Origin: Micromussa lordhowensis | Lineage: Eukaryota > Cnidaria > Anthozoa > Scleractinia > Lobophylliidae | NCBI GenBank assembly: GCA_964020085.1 | Contig: OZ026600.1 | Span: 580,701 to 644,700, forward strand | Direction: 5' to 3' | Length of the DNA: 64,000 bases | Part shown: in pieces, positions 1 to 10,336 of the stretch | How positions within the stretch are numbered: position 1 is the stretch's first letter | Layout: each line of letters opens with the position of its first letter | Notes under the pieces: model-generated | The model's input: the letters and a program-made list of their open reading frames with translations, nothing else | Databases searched by the model: none | Told to the model about the DNA's origin: nothing | Position numbers and translations under genes: made by a program

Positions 1-961
1 GAATTGTTTCCCCGCTGTGTCGGTGTTGCTCACCAGCGTTCAGTTTTTGTAACACATTATTTTGCATTGCATCTTTTGAACACTCCTTAAATGTAACTGT
101 CCCGCTTACAAACAGCTTTTAAACTTTAATGTGCTTCAACAAAAACAAAGCTTGAAATATGTTATATCTCCTTTTGTTTTGTTATTAAATCCCTATTCTC
201 TTTGGAAACTGTTGGTCGGTGATTGTAAAGTACTTAAAGTGCAAGCCAGAATTTATGGAAAGTTGCTGGAGAGGTTTTTTTTAATCGCAAAAACCCGCAA
301 GTCATCTTTTCAGCCCTAAAAAAAAATCTCCCTTCATCTGCTTTCAGTGCCTTCAATGGCCATTCACTCTTTTTTAAATAAGTATATCGTTTCCCGGCCA
401 ATGCTGAATTTTTCTGCCGAGCGCTGAAATATCCTTGCGAACATTTTTAGATTATAGCGTATGACATTTCTGTTTTTGAATGTATTTCAGTGGTGTCTGT
501 GTCATACGGCTAGTACTGCTTTTGTTGCTTTTTTGCTTGTTTTTCCCATTACAAAAAGGAAGAATTTCATACGATTTAATTAAGAACATATAATTGTATT
601 GTATTTACAAATTTTCAGCACTAAAGTATATGTTTTTCAAAATCTCAGCTTCGGGTTTTGTTTTATTTCAAACTCTCCTAAATTTTCGCAAATTTCAGCC
701 TCGATATTGTTATAATAAAACCTGTACTTTGTCTAGATCTTCAGGTTTTTCTAATTCAGAGTTACTTTTTAAGAAAGTAAGATCCGTGGGAGCTTTTCTA
801 AATGAACAGATGTTGAAACCTATAAACATTTGTAGGGTAAGTTTCTTCCCATAAAAAAACTGAACACAAATGCAAAAGTTACTTCCATTGACGGTGTAGG
901 CAGCGATCATTTTTTCTTTTGGCTATGTTAATAAAGTTAAAACCGGTTACGTTTTTCTCAC
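1..961 (-). other. Intron 1 (partial) of left PAN-domain gene copy
   Basis: This stretch lies downstream of the donor of the minus-strand PAN exon at 962-1312. It aligns with intron 1 of the complete paralogue (about 6545-7915): both contain the same 'caccagcgttcagttttt' stretch and similar TTTCAGC-rich AT runs. The homology is clear but carries many indels, unlike the nearly unchanged exon beside it. No exon was found here. The next exons (EGF and C-terminal, if they still exist) would lie off the left edge. Confidence 0.6.
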
Positions 962-1312
962 CTTAATATAATAATGGTCAAAGTCGTCGCTGGTAACAAG
1001 CTCAGTCGATCGTCTAAATTTGTCCATTCTCAACAACTCACACGAATATTTTCCATCAATGGATGTGCGGCCAAAGTTTGTTGACAGGCACTCCTCGTGG
1101 TTGAGACATTCAAATGTACATTCTCCGAGTTTCGAGACCTTCAGATCTGCGAGTCTAACGGTGTCCAGTTTGACAGAAGGAGCTTTTATAAACTTTGCGA
1201 AACTCACGCCTTGTTTTTCGCGTTTGAAATTTTGAGCAGGAATTACGGAACAAAGATATGAAGAGGGCATTAAAGATACATACAAGCAACAGATTTTAAA
1301 CTGAAGCGCCAT
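962..1312 (-). CDS. PAN-domain secreted protein, first exon (left paralogue, partial)
   Basis: This is the first coding exon of a second copy of the PAN-EGF gene found complete at 4999-8266. The ATG is at 1312-1310. The exon encodes 117 residues: a hydrophobic signal peptide (about residues 1-23) and a PAN/apple-like module with cysteines in an ECTFECLNHEECLS context. It ends in phase 0 at a donor reading AAG|GTGAGA. Translation differs from the right copy at only two residues (Leu3 versus Pro3 and Ser18 versus Leu18), while several codons differ silently. That suggests the copy is still under protein-level constraint or has been homogenised by gene conversion. An in-frame GTG lies a few codons upstream, but the ATG is the sensible start. 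The EGF and C-terminal exons would be beyond the left edge, so I cannot tell whether this copy is intact. Confidence 0.75.
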
Positions 1313-1514
1313 CGTTTTCACGAAGAAAGTGATAAAAATGATCCAGAGATAAAGTTAAAGCAACTATTAACTTCAGTTGCACCTTATTACTCCTACACCT
1401 TGGGTGGGCTTCGAGCTTTTAAACCTTTGATTAAATATTAAACATGCAAACTCGTTTAAATATTATTCGAATTGAATGAATTTACGAAATAGTTTCCTTC
1501 TCTTTTTTATAAAA

Positions 1515-1681
1515 TACAGTGGAATCCCGATTTCTCGAACCCTCATTTTTTCGAACCTCCAGATGTCGTTCCCTCTCCTCAGTCAAACACTGTAATTTTA
1601 CCCCCGATTTCTCGAACTCTCCGATTTCTCCAAGCAATTTGCCTTTCCCCTGGAGGCTCGAGAAACCGGGATTCCACTGTA
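1515..1681. mobile_element. Short TA-flanked inverted-repeat element (Tc1/mariner/pogo-like MITE)
   Basis: The ends are inverted repeats: the left begins CAGTGGAATCCCGATTTCTC and the right is its near-perfect reverse complement ending GGATTCCACTG. A TA dinucleotide sits outside each end. The element itself is 163 bp with no coding capacity. The paralogous sequence at 8461-8480 reads straight across with a single TA (8469-8470), so this is a filled site against an unfilled one. TA target and terminal sequence suit the Tc1/mariner superfamily, probably Tigger/pogo-like; that subfamily call is from general knowledge. Confidence 0.85.
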
Positions 1682-2969
1682 ATGCATCGTGAGCATGATT
1701 TCTCGTACCCTTGTTGAAAAGAATGGTATAGGCTACGCGCTAGTGGTCGGTTTCTGGGCCTGAAAAGTTAAAATTATGTAAATTAGGGAAACAAACGAGA
1801 AGGGAATGAGGGGAGGAAGGTCAAAATGTTTCTTTCTTCTTTTCTTTCTGCGCCTGCAGTTCTCACCGCTTGATCGTTCTTCATTGTCTGTTGTATTCGC
1901 GTATTCGCATCGCACGATATAGGAAATCAAAGACGTGGCTCGCAGTCTAAGAGGGACATTATTGATTCAGTCATGTAGTAAGCTGTATTTTTTTGTCCCA
2001 GCGTTTCCGATTTTGTATTGGTATCAACGATTCCATCTCCTGAGTGTCAGTATCAACGGCTTGTCCAATAGAATTGGAGCTTTGTATTTGGCCGCAACTC
2101 AATACTCTCTTCAGCGTTACCATGGTTAGTGAAAAGGTCAATCGTGTGACAATGTGCTGCATGCTTCCATATTTAGAAACGAAGTATAAAGCTCAGACGT
2201 CGCATACATCTACTTAATCTGCAAAGGGATTTATCCATTCATTCAAGTTATGATGCAACAAAGTAGCAAAGGCTGTGCAGACATGTAAGCACTCCTTCTA
2301 TCAAAGTAAAGTAAAGAACTTAAAAAATACTAACATACAGAGGTGGCGGGGCGAATTAAAAAATCTCTCGGGAGTGGCGCGCATGGTGCGTGAACAACAA
2401 TGGTATAACCAACTCATTGATGGCCACACAATCGGTTCTGTCGACACGCTTTGCACTAGAATCAACGAGTTCTTCGTGGATCCTACTCTGGCTTTTCTCC
2501 CATCAGCTCAAGTAATGTTACCGCTATCGCTGCCCCTGAGGTCCCACCAGATATACTGGTGTCACATATTAGTCTTATAAAGCTCTCCGGGACGTTAGAC
2601 TAATAAAACTCCCGGTCTAGATGGGGTTCCAAGCCGGATACTAAAGGTCTTTGCATTCGAGCTATCCCCTGCCTGTGCTGGCCGATCTGTATAATACAAC
2701 ACTATATGAGGGATACCTACCCAGCTCAATGGAAAGCTTTTCAGTCTGTCCACTGCCTAAACAGTGTCCTCCCTAAATCATAGAGAGCGACTTTAGACCA
2801 ATTTCCCTCTCAAGCCAAACTGCAAAGGTTCTGGAGGGGCTTACCCCATCCAGGGTGCCGCCAGTATCACACGCTAGCCTGATGCAAAACAGTTCGCAGT
2901 CGAGGGCAAGTCCACTCAGCACGCGATAGCACATTGCATTGCACATTGCATTGGAAGCTTTGGCTGCCT

Positions 2970-3103
2970 GTCTCCGCCAGCCCTTATGGTTATTCCAGGA
3001 AAATGGTACTCTAATTTTTACTTTTAATATATTCATTATTATAATTTCTTATTTTGAGCAAGAGTGAGTGCAATAAAGATTGATTGATTGATTGATTGAT
3101 GCT
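2970..3103 (+). mobile_element. Inserted LINE-type 3' tail ending in (TTGA)n
   Basis: This AT-rich segment ends CAATAAAGATTGATTGATTGATTGATTG, a microsatellite tail typical of invertebrate LINE or SINE 3' ends. Immediately after it (about 3104) the reverse transcriptase frame of the surrounding element resumes. It is best read as a severely 5'-truncated copy of another element nested in the first. The exact left boundary is uncertain. Confidence 0.5.
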
Positions 3104-3559
3104 GGCAACTGCTGGGTTAGTAGATGTTTATTTGCGGACTTCAGGAAAGACTTTGATCTCATAGATCACCACATCCTGCTGAACAAGCTCACCAGCTTCA
3201 ACATCCACCCTTGCTTTCATCGCTGTGTCGCGTCCCTCCTGAAGGGTAGGTCACAGTCTGTCAGGCTTGGGCTGGTGTGTCTCATTGCCGCCTCTCCAAG
3301 CTCATTGGAGGCATACCACAAGAGGCGAGGCTTGGTCCTATCTTGCTTGCTGTGATAGCAAACGACCTGCCTCACGACTACTGCCTTCGGACCAATTATG
3401 TGGACGATCTAACGGTCCTTGAGGTAGTTCCTAGAAATTCTCCTTCATTGTTGGGTTACGTAATTTCTGAAGTTCAGCGCTTCGCAATTAACAGTAATTC
3501 TTACGCAGTGATTCATCTACCTGCGCGTTTCAAGACTTACATTAACCTTTAGTTCTCAA

Positions 3560-4138
3560 AGTAGTATCAAATCGTAGTGTGTAACTTAAAATCTGTCCTT
3601 GTATGCATCCACTTCATGCATGATGACGCATCGATGGCGAGGTGTGACAAGGGATCATCACAGAAAAGCACATGGTGATCTGAACTATGTTTGGACATCG
3701 AAAATCGAAAAATGTGGAAATTTTAGGAGCAGAAATTAAGTTATAAATTCTGTACTGGTATGCATTAAATGTCTCTGGAATGTTGAGAGACTGTGCCGAG
3801 GACGCGTCCATTGGGATGTGTGAAAATGCTAACGCTCTATCATTGGGCCTATGGGTCAAAGGAGCAAAAGCACGGCTGAAATTTCAGTATTTAATAAAAC
3901 ATTGCGGAAGAATGTAGTAATATGGTAATCTGAAGCTAGAAATTGCGAAATGATACAAAATTAGATCCTGTTGTTCGTGGCGCAATGCACTCTGGTAACA
4001 AGTTGCGCAGTGCACTCTGGTTAAATACAATGCATTCTGGTAAAAAGTGATGAATTCGTATCCCCTTCTATATATTCTTCTTAAATCCTGACTATGTTGC
4101 TGTTCGCTCGCTTCACTCGCTGCGCAACAAAAAGGCAA
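3560..4138. repeat. Non-LINE filler inside the LINE, with three short direct repeats
   Basis: This block separates the YVDD part of the LINE from its C-terminal part and shows no RT similarity. Near its right side it carries three degenerate copies of TGCAYTCTGGTWA at about 3984, 4011 and 4031, spaced 20-27 bp apart. Such short subterminal repeats are common in MITEs. I see no clear terminal inverted repeats and cannot assign it to a family. Confidence 0.35.
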
Positions 4139-4998
4139 ACCGATGTCTCTACGTTCTTAGCTCACTAAAGCACAGCGGTGTTCCTTCTTCTGACAGTCTC
4201 AGTATACTGTTTATTCGTGAAGCCAATTCTAGAATATGCTAGTGCAGTCTTCGCTAACTTGTCACAGTACCTTTCTGACACCATCGAAAGGATCCAAAGG
4301 CGTACCCTTGGTATTACATTCCCAGGCTTAACATTATAACGAGGCGCCTGGCATGGCTAACATACAATCGCTGCAGTAAAGAAGAGTTGTGGCGTGTCAC
4401 AAGTTTATTTGTACCTTGACTTCAGTGAATCCTGTCTATAAGCTCGTTAAAAGTCGTAGACCTGATATGTTGACCAATCACTCAATAAGACCTAGGAGTT
4501 AAACTGTCCACGCCACAGCCACCAATAGGTTTGGTGACTTCGTCAGTACCACGTATGCCACGGTTGTGACACTATAGCTTGATATCCGTGACTTTTGCAT
4601 TTTCAGATTTATAGTGAAGTGAAGTACAGTGCTTTCACTCGCAGAAGCCCTGCTATCGAGTTGCCTTTTAAATTACTTATAAAGCCTGGGTAAAAGTTTA
4701 GCAGACCGATAATATATGGGTTACGTCTCCATGTTATACCACAGCCTGATTGCACAACAGTTACTCTGAACAGTTACAAAAGAAATGGGAGTTCTTGTTT
4801 AACGCTCGAGAAGATATGTCTTAGAATCGCATATCATATAATTTATGCCTTTCATACTAGTTAGCTTGCTCTTTCTTTTCCTTAGAAGAACCTGCTCGCA
4901 GGCTACTTTGGGATAATCATTACTGTTACATTGATCCTTGAAACTGCGCGACACAAACTTCAGTTGAAAAGGACTGGGAGCTCTGTAAATTGATCAGT

Positions 4999-7900
4999 TT
5001 ACAGGAACAAACCATACACGTCTACACAGGTTTTACCCGAACCATTGTCTGAGTCGCCGCAGTTATCGAAATCCTCTCCAAACCAAACTGCAAAGTGCTG
5101 CCCTGCTGTCACAGGCAAAGGAGTAGTGAAATTATCAAATAACAGTTCAGGCGAGTCCGGAGTATACCCTGGAAGGTTATAGTATATGTGTACATCACAG
5201 GATACTTCTGTTCCAAACAGCTCGGCGTTGGGAAGAAGGCGGGTTTTGTTGGAATCTGCTATGTAGGTTCCCATTTTCTCAGGCCCAGCTAGATGGTCGC
5301 ATCCCCATTTGGTATCAGATCCCTGAGTGCAGCTCACATTACCACTCAGATGAATCAGTTTAAACGTGATGATGTCACCGGATGATGGGACTGTGAACAT
5401 TCCAGGGGTGTCCCCACGGGATCCAAAGCAAATTGGTAAATTTTCTGGGTGTGGCTTCATCTTAACCCAGTTGACTGAGAAAAAAAATTAACTCATTATA
5501 TAATTATTGATTGATGGACAATGACATACAGTAGAGGTCCTTCGGACTTAAAAGTGCATGAATTAGTGCTCTGTTGGTTAGGTGCAGCAGCGTTTGCTGA
5601 GGCTAAACAGTCCAGTTTGTGATTGACAGACACGGCTGCCATTGTGTTAGACGAACTATGCCTCTTGTACGGTGTTAAAAAACTCGCAACTAGCCTTCCT
5701 CTTCGCTCTTAAATAAAAAAGGACCCGTTTCTAAGCTATGGACAGGTTATGGCAAAGATGTAAGTGATGCTTATCTGAATGATGTACCTTTTTCACAGTG
5801 TTTCCCGATGAATCCTTCTTCACATTTACAGATATAATCATCATTTGCGTAAGACGGTTTACACTTGGCGCCATTTTGACACGAAGAGCTTATGCAGGGT
5901 GTCTGTAAAGGAGATTTCAATATTATTCCTTATCCTCCGTGTAGCCGTTAGTTCGACATAAATGCGCCTCCCCTAGGGAACAGCTTCTCATATGAAAAGG
6001 TGAGGGATTTGCCCCTAAATGAGACCAATGTGGGCGTTTCTCGAGCTTTCTTTGACCTTCTAAAAGACACCACTGAAAACGGAATAGGCTTTCGCTGTTC
6101 AGGAAAGGAACCGAGCTAGTAGACCGGCCTCGAAAGACTTCCGGAAATTGAGCCTACAAACGGGAATGAGAGAGTTTGTTATTATTTCTTCGAGTGCAGC
6201 CTAAAAGATACTTTGACGGCTAAAACAAGTGGCGTTTAGTCATGAACATCCCAAGCGAGACCAGAATCGTTGATTTATACTCCTAAGGCATCCCGGACCT
6301 TTTCATATGGTGGTCCTCGCCCCCGGAGGAAATGGCCGCGATCAAATCATCGATTTAGACCTGAAACTGTTAATGCAGACCCTCAAAGGGGAAAGCTGTC
6401 AGTCAATATTATAGCTATAGAGGTGTCCTGATTACTGAGGAATTACTGTGTCTCTGGAACATAGTGATGTGTCCGTTATATATAGAGCTGACCGTATGAC
6501 GTATTATAGAGGTCAGTTTAATTAGGACAAGTTCGACTGTAATGAATTACCTCTCGCTGTGTCATTGCCGCTCACCAGCGTTCAGTTTTTGCAACATTTT
6601 CTGATGTTATATTACTTCTTTTGAACAGTCCTTAAATGTAAGTGTCTCAGTCACCTATGAACAGCTTTTAAACACTAAAAACTAAGCAGCAATAAAACCA
6701 AAGCTTGAAATATGTTAATCCGTTATGCCTTTTAATCCAAATTCTCTTTGGAATCTGGTAGCAAGGTAATTGTAAAGTACTTTCAGATAGTTTTTAAAGT
6801 GCAAGCAAGAATTCATGCATGGAAAGTTGCTGGATAGGTTTATTTAATGGCAAAACGATCCATGTCATCTTTTCAGGGCTAAACAAAACACTTCGTTAAG
6901 TTTCTTTCAATGACCACACACTCTTTTTATAAGAATATTCATTTTTCTGGCAGAGGCTTAATATTCGTATTTTTCTGCCGATTTCAGACTGAACATCTTC
7001 TTGTAAATATTCTTATACGGTTTATTTAAAAACATATAATTGTATTGTATTTAAAACATTTCAACACACAAAGTTATATGCTTTTCATTATTTCAGCCAC
7101 GGGTCTATATTCTTATTCGGGTCTATATGCAAATTTCAGCTTTGATATTCTTATATAATATATTTATATTAGACGTTTTGGTGTGTAGTATCGCTGTATA
7201 TTTTTACGAGTTGTGCAGTATTTTGACGAGCCCGTAGGGCGAGTCAAAATGCAAACAACGAGTAAAAATATACAGCGATACTACACACCAAAACGGGTAT
7301 AACAAGAGATTTATTATCCAACGATTTCTTTTCCCAGATTTCTGACTTGCCAAGGTTTTGAACTTCGCGCGGCCGGCAGGAATGAGACGAGTACAAATAT
7401 CTGATATTTGATAGAGTACAAATCTGATATCTGATATCTGGGTACAAATAACGCGCGAAACGACTACAACTATCTGATATTTGTACTCGTTTCGCGCGTT
7501 ATTTGTACTCTAGGAAGCAGAGTTGGATAATAAATATTAAGAATAAAAAGTAGCGATTTTAAAGAATGACGACGTTTCGAAGGCTCCAGGCTTTTTTCGC
7601 TGCTTTTTATTCTAAATTGCTTATCGTAAACTTAAGTTAATAAAATATATATTCTTACAAAAAAGCGTGTACTTTGTCTTTAGGTTTTTCTAATTCAAAG
7701 TTACGTTTAAAGAAGATCCGTGGGAGCTTTTCTAAATGAACAGATGTTGAAAGCTGTAAACATTTGAAGGGCAAGTTTCTTCCAATAAAAAAACGGAAAA
7801 AATGTGTGAAAAACTGACCACAGATGCAAAAGTTACTTCCACTGACGGTGTAGGCAGCGATCATTTTTTCTTTTGGCTATGTTAATAAAGTTAAAACCGG

Positions 7901-8266
7901 TTACATTTTTCTCACCTTAATATAATAATGGTCAAAATCGTCGCTGGTAACAAGCTCAGTCGATCGTCTAAACTTGTCCATTCTCAACAACTCACAGGAA
8001 TATTTTCCATCAATGGATGTGCGGCCAAAGTTTGTCGAGAGGCACTCCTCATGGTTTAGACATTCAAATGTACATTCTCCGAGTTTCGAGACCTTCAGAT
8101 CTGCGAGTCTAACGGTGTCCAGTTTGACAGAAGGAGCTTTTATAAACTTTGCGAAACTCACGCCTTGTTTTTCGCGTTTGAAATTTTGAGCAGGGATTAC
8201 GGAACAAAGATATAAAGAGGGCATTAAAGATACATACAAACAACAGATTTTAAACTGAGGCGCCAT
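4999..8266 (-). CDS. Secreted PAN-EGF protein with an uncharacterised C-terminal domain
   Basis: I reconstruct three coding exons: 7916-8266, 5788-5902 and 4999-5474 (phases 0 and 1), giving 313 residues. Residues 1-23 are a hydrophobic signal peptide. Residues of about 40-117 form a PAN/apple-like module. Exon 2 is a complete EGF-like domain (C-x5-C-x4-C-x10-C-x-C-x7-C pattern, starting TPCISSSCQNGAKC). Exon 3 (about 160 residues) is a domain I do not recognise. It opens NWVKM, has an RGD tripeptide in CFGSRGDTPG and contains six cysteines that could form three disulfides. The stop is TAA at 4999-5001. There is no transmembrane segment, so the protein is probably secreted or in extracellular matrix. 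PAN and EGF modules usually mediate protein or carbohydrate binding; the ligand here is unknown. It faces the lipocalin gene head to head. Intron 1 contains a hairpin-rich insertion at about 7154-7648. Confidence 0.85.
5903..7915 (-). other. Intron 1 of the right PAN-EGF gene
   Basis: The intron lies between donor AAG|GTGAGA (7916/7915) and acceptor TTTACAG|ACACCC (5903/5902). From about 6545 rightwards it aligns with positions 1-961 of the left paralogue; the left part (5903-6540) has no counterpart in the window. It holds the hairpin insertion at 7154-7648. I see no further exon. Confidence 0.6.
7154..7648. mobile_element. Hairpin-rich insertion (495 bp) with a putative 9-bp target duplication
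   Basis: ATATTCTTA occurs on both sides (7145-7153 and 7649-7657). The left paralogue runs straight across the equivalent point (about 697-720) without this block. Inside are nested inverted repeats. At 7174-7295 the arms start CGTTTTGGTGTGTAGTATCG and surround a smaller hairpin. At about 7442-7509 the arms contain GTACAAATAACGCGCGAAACG. At about 7541-7615 the arms contain AGAATAAAAAGTAGCGA. There is no coding capacity. The outer ends are not obvious inverted repeats, so this may be a composite of several short elements. Confidence 0.65.
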
Positions 8267-8781
8267 CTTTTTCACGAAGAAAGTGATAAAACTGATCCAG
8301 AGATGAAGTTAAAGCAACAATTAACTTCAGTTGCACCTTATTACTCCTACACCTTGGGTGGGCTTCGAGCTTTTCAACCTTTGATTAAATATTAATACTG
8401 CAGACTCGTTAAAATATTATTTGAATTGAATGAATTTACGAAATAGTTTCCTTCTCTTTTTTATAAAATAATGCATCGTCACCATGATTTCTCGTACTCT
8501 TGTTGAAAAGAATGACATAGGCTACGCGCTAGTGGTCGGTTTCTGGGCCTGAAAAGTTAAAATTATGTAAATTAGGGAAAGAAAGAGAAGGGAATGAGGC
8601 GAGGAATTATTTCTTTTCTTTCTGCGCCTGCAGTTCTCACCGCTTGATCGTTCTTCTTTGGCTTTCGCACGATAGGAAATGAAAGACACTGCTCGCAGTC
8701 TAAGAGAGACATATTTGATTCAGTCATGTTGTAAGTTGTAATTTTTTCTCCCAGCATTTCCGATTTCGTATTGGTATTAGG

Positions 8782-9430
8782 CCACACAGCGGTCAAATGA
8801 GTGCGCATGCTCAAGCCGCGCGTTCGCGCGTGGGAATGGATTGCACCATTTCCATAGAAACAAGGTAGCGCCAAAATGCCTAATACAACACAGCGGTCAA
8901 ACGACTGGGCACTCGCGTGAACACGCGCGAGTTTAAGCACTTCCGGTCACTTTCCCTCTTTATCCCACAAAATTTCCACGGTCAACCTCCGCCACTCGAG
9001 GCATCTCGGTACTAAGTTCAATCATTCTACCCCTACAAACGTTCTTTTCCCAAGTTTTATTGCTTAGGCAACAGCCTTTCTCATACGAAAATCTGCCCCC
9101 AGAGAGACCAACGACAACTATCGCGATAAAAACACAAGTCTTCATGTTTCTTTACGAACTCGTAAATTCGACAAGAAAATTCGCTATTGTTGCAGAGATA
9201 GTTTCTTTGTTGAAAAAGATATATAAAAGAGACGCCCCTTTTAGAGCTGTGTTTAAGGTAAAATCCTTAGCTGTTTTGTTTTCGGCTTATCCTTGCGAAA
9301 TGAAACACATACCGCGAAATTTAAATCTGCCGCCATTTTGGCGCTACCTTGTTTCTATGGAAATGGTGCAATCCATTCCCACGCGCGCACGCGCGGCTTG
9401 AGCATGCGCACTCATTTGACCGCTGTGTGG
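8782..9430. mobile_element. Foldback/MITE element with ~95-bp inverted terminal repeats
   Basis: The left arm (about 8782-8878) begins CCACACAGCGGTCAAATGAG, and the right arm (about 9340-9430) is its reverse complement with few mismatches. TATTAGG follows or precedes the ends on both sides (8775-8781 and 9431-9437), a 7-bp target duplication. It can also be read as 9 bp (GGTATTAGG). A second copy of the terminal motif ACACAGCGGTCAAA occurs just inside the left arm (about 8889), which hints at a nested relative. The open frames inside match nothing I recognise. Confidence 0.8.
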
Positions 9431-10244
9431 TATTAGGCTCGATTTCCAGCCGCTGTTCGGGAAACGAGCCCGCGCTCCTCCCCCGAACTCACGGCTGGAC
9501 TCGTCTGGTTGCCTTTGTTAGTTTCAACCAATCGGAGCAGTGCCCGCAGAATTTCGTCGGGCATAATTTTCACGCATAATAGCATATAGAACACGCAACA
9601 CAGTCAACAGACTTCCGCGTAAACAGCTACATTTGAATCATGTGGTGTGAGAACGAACAACAGGAGGAATAAACTTAAACATCGAGCGCGAGAAACATAC
9701 GCTTGATCAGATATATGCAAGAAACATAAAAACGACTCTAGACAAACATATAGCTTTCTCGAAGTAAAGCTGGGGCGTCTCCGAAGACGTAGTGATAAGA
9801 ATCTACATACTGTAATTGCATGCAGTTTTAATCAAACAGCCGGGTCCGGCGTCACACTATATGATGCAGGTAAGCAACATGTTCACAGTAAATTTCATAT
9901 TTTGTCCCTCGAAAGCAAATTCTTGGAGACATATCTTGCATTAGAAATGAGCGTAAGCAATGCATAAACACATGACAAATTACAGAGGTGTCAAACTCTG
10001 CAAAACGTCATGCCGATAACAGCGGAAACTATGCAGACCAATGACCTCTAAATTTGCTATAGCACAGTCTAACAGCTCAGCTCTACTAAAAATTCCTCTT
10101 TATAACACAACATGAAGTGCCCTTCATAAACACAAGTGAGGCAACAAAAAGGTCGAGAGACCGAACAAAGAACGGCAAATGTACAAATGTCACGAACCGT
10201 AGGAGTCGTGTAGTCAACCTCATTTTACACAAACAGCCTTCTCC

Positions 10245-10336
10245 AACCTCGTCCCAGGGTCCTCTCCTTCCCGTCCCCAGGAGCGTCTCTCTCTCGCTCC
10301 TGGGGACGGGAAGGAGAGGACCCTGGGAACGAGGTT
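10245..10336. mobile_element. Near-perfect hairpin MITE (about 42-bp arms)
   Basis: The sequence AACCTCGTCCCAGGGTCCTC begins a run that is repeated inverted after a few central bases, ending GGACCCTGGGAACGAGGTT. The stem is almost perfect, with a short TCTCTCTC loop. It has no coding capacity. The near-identity of the arms suggests a young insertion or strong hairpin maintenance. Confidence 0.8.

Larger units (their letters stand above)
2270..4570 (+). mobile_element. Degenerate non-LTR retrotransposon (LINE) with reverse transcriptase remnants
   Basis: Broken pieces of a LINE ORF lie in order on the plus strand. The pre-RT linker is at about 2275-2500. RT motifs resembling PGPDGVP and FRPISL are at about 2600-2840. 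A segment with ADFRKDFDLIDHHILL is at about 3135-3180, the catalytic YVDD is at about 3398-3409 and the C-terminal part (DTIERIQRRTLGI) is at about 4270-4320. Frameshifts and stops interrupt all of it. It is split by an inserted tail fragment near 2975-3103 and by unrelated sequence at about 3560-4138. The RT resembles CR1/L2-type invertebrate LINEs. It cannot be active. Its landing inside the left lipocalin copy probably helped inactivate that gene. Confidence 0.8.
2010..4890 (+). pseudogene. Decayed lipocalin copy (promoter and intron remnants, split by a LINE)
   Basis: Two blocks match the working lipocalin gene at 10691-12799. Block one (about 2010-2200) matches the lipocalin promoter (about 10425-10615), including a TATAAAG at 2185-2191 equivalent to 10591-10597. 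Block two (about 4610-4890) matches lipocalin intron 1 (about 10870-11200), sharing stretches such as CAGTGCT, GCTATCGAG, CGATAATATATG and GATTGCACAACAGT. Between them lies a retrotransposon. No lipocalin exon survives: exon 1 should fall near 2270 and is absent, and block two is followed directly by the PAN-EGF gene end. I read this as the lipocalin of the left duplication unit, destroyed by LINE insertion and deletion. Confidence 0.75.

Noticed and set aside
947..1321. Start of the PAN protein at the upstream GTG (and the equivalent at 8275)
   Set aside because: Nuclear animal genes start at ATG. The ATGs at 1312 and 8266 give a normal signal peptide in both paralogues.
8960..9145. Small minus-strand frame with signal-peptide look (MKTCVFIAIVVVGLSGG) and cysteines
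   Set aside because: It lies wholly inside the foldback element 8782-9430, which is absent from the paralogous unit, and no promoter or splice context supports it. A chance frame in repeat DNA is more likely than a secreted peptide.
9060..9401. 113-codon plus-strand frame
   Set aside because: It also lies within the foldback element and its 3' end runs through the inverted repeat arm. I recognise no domain in it.
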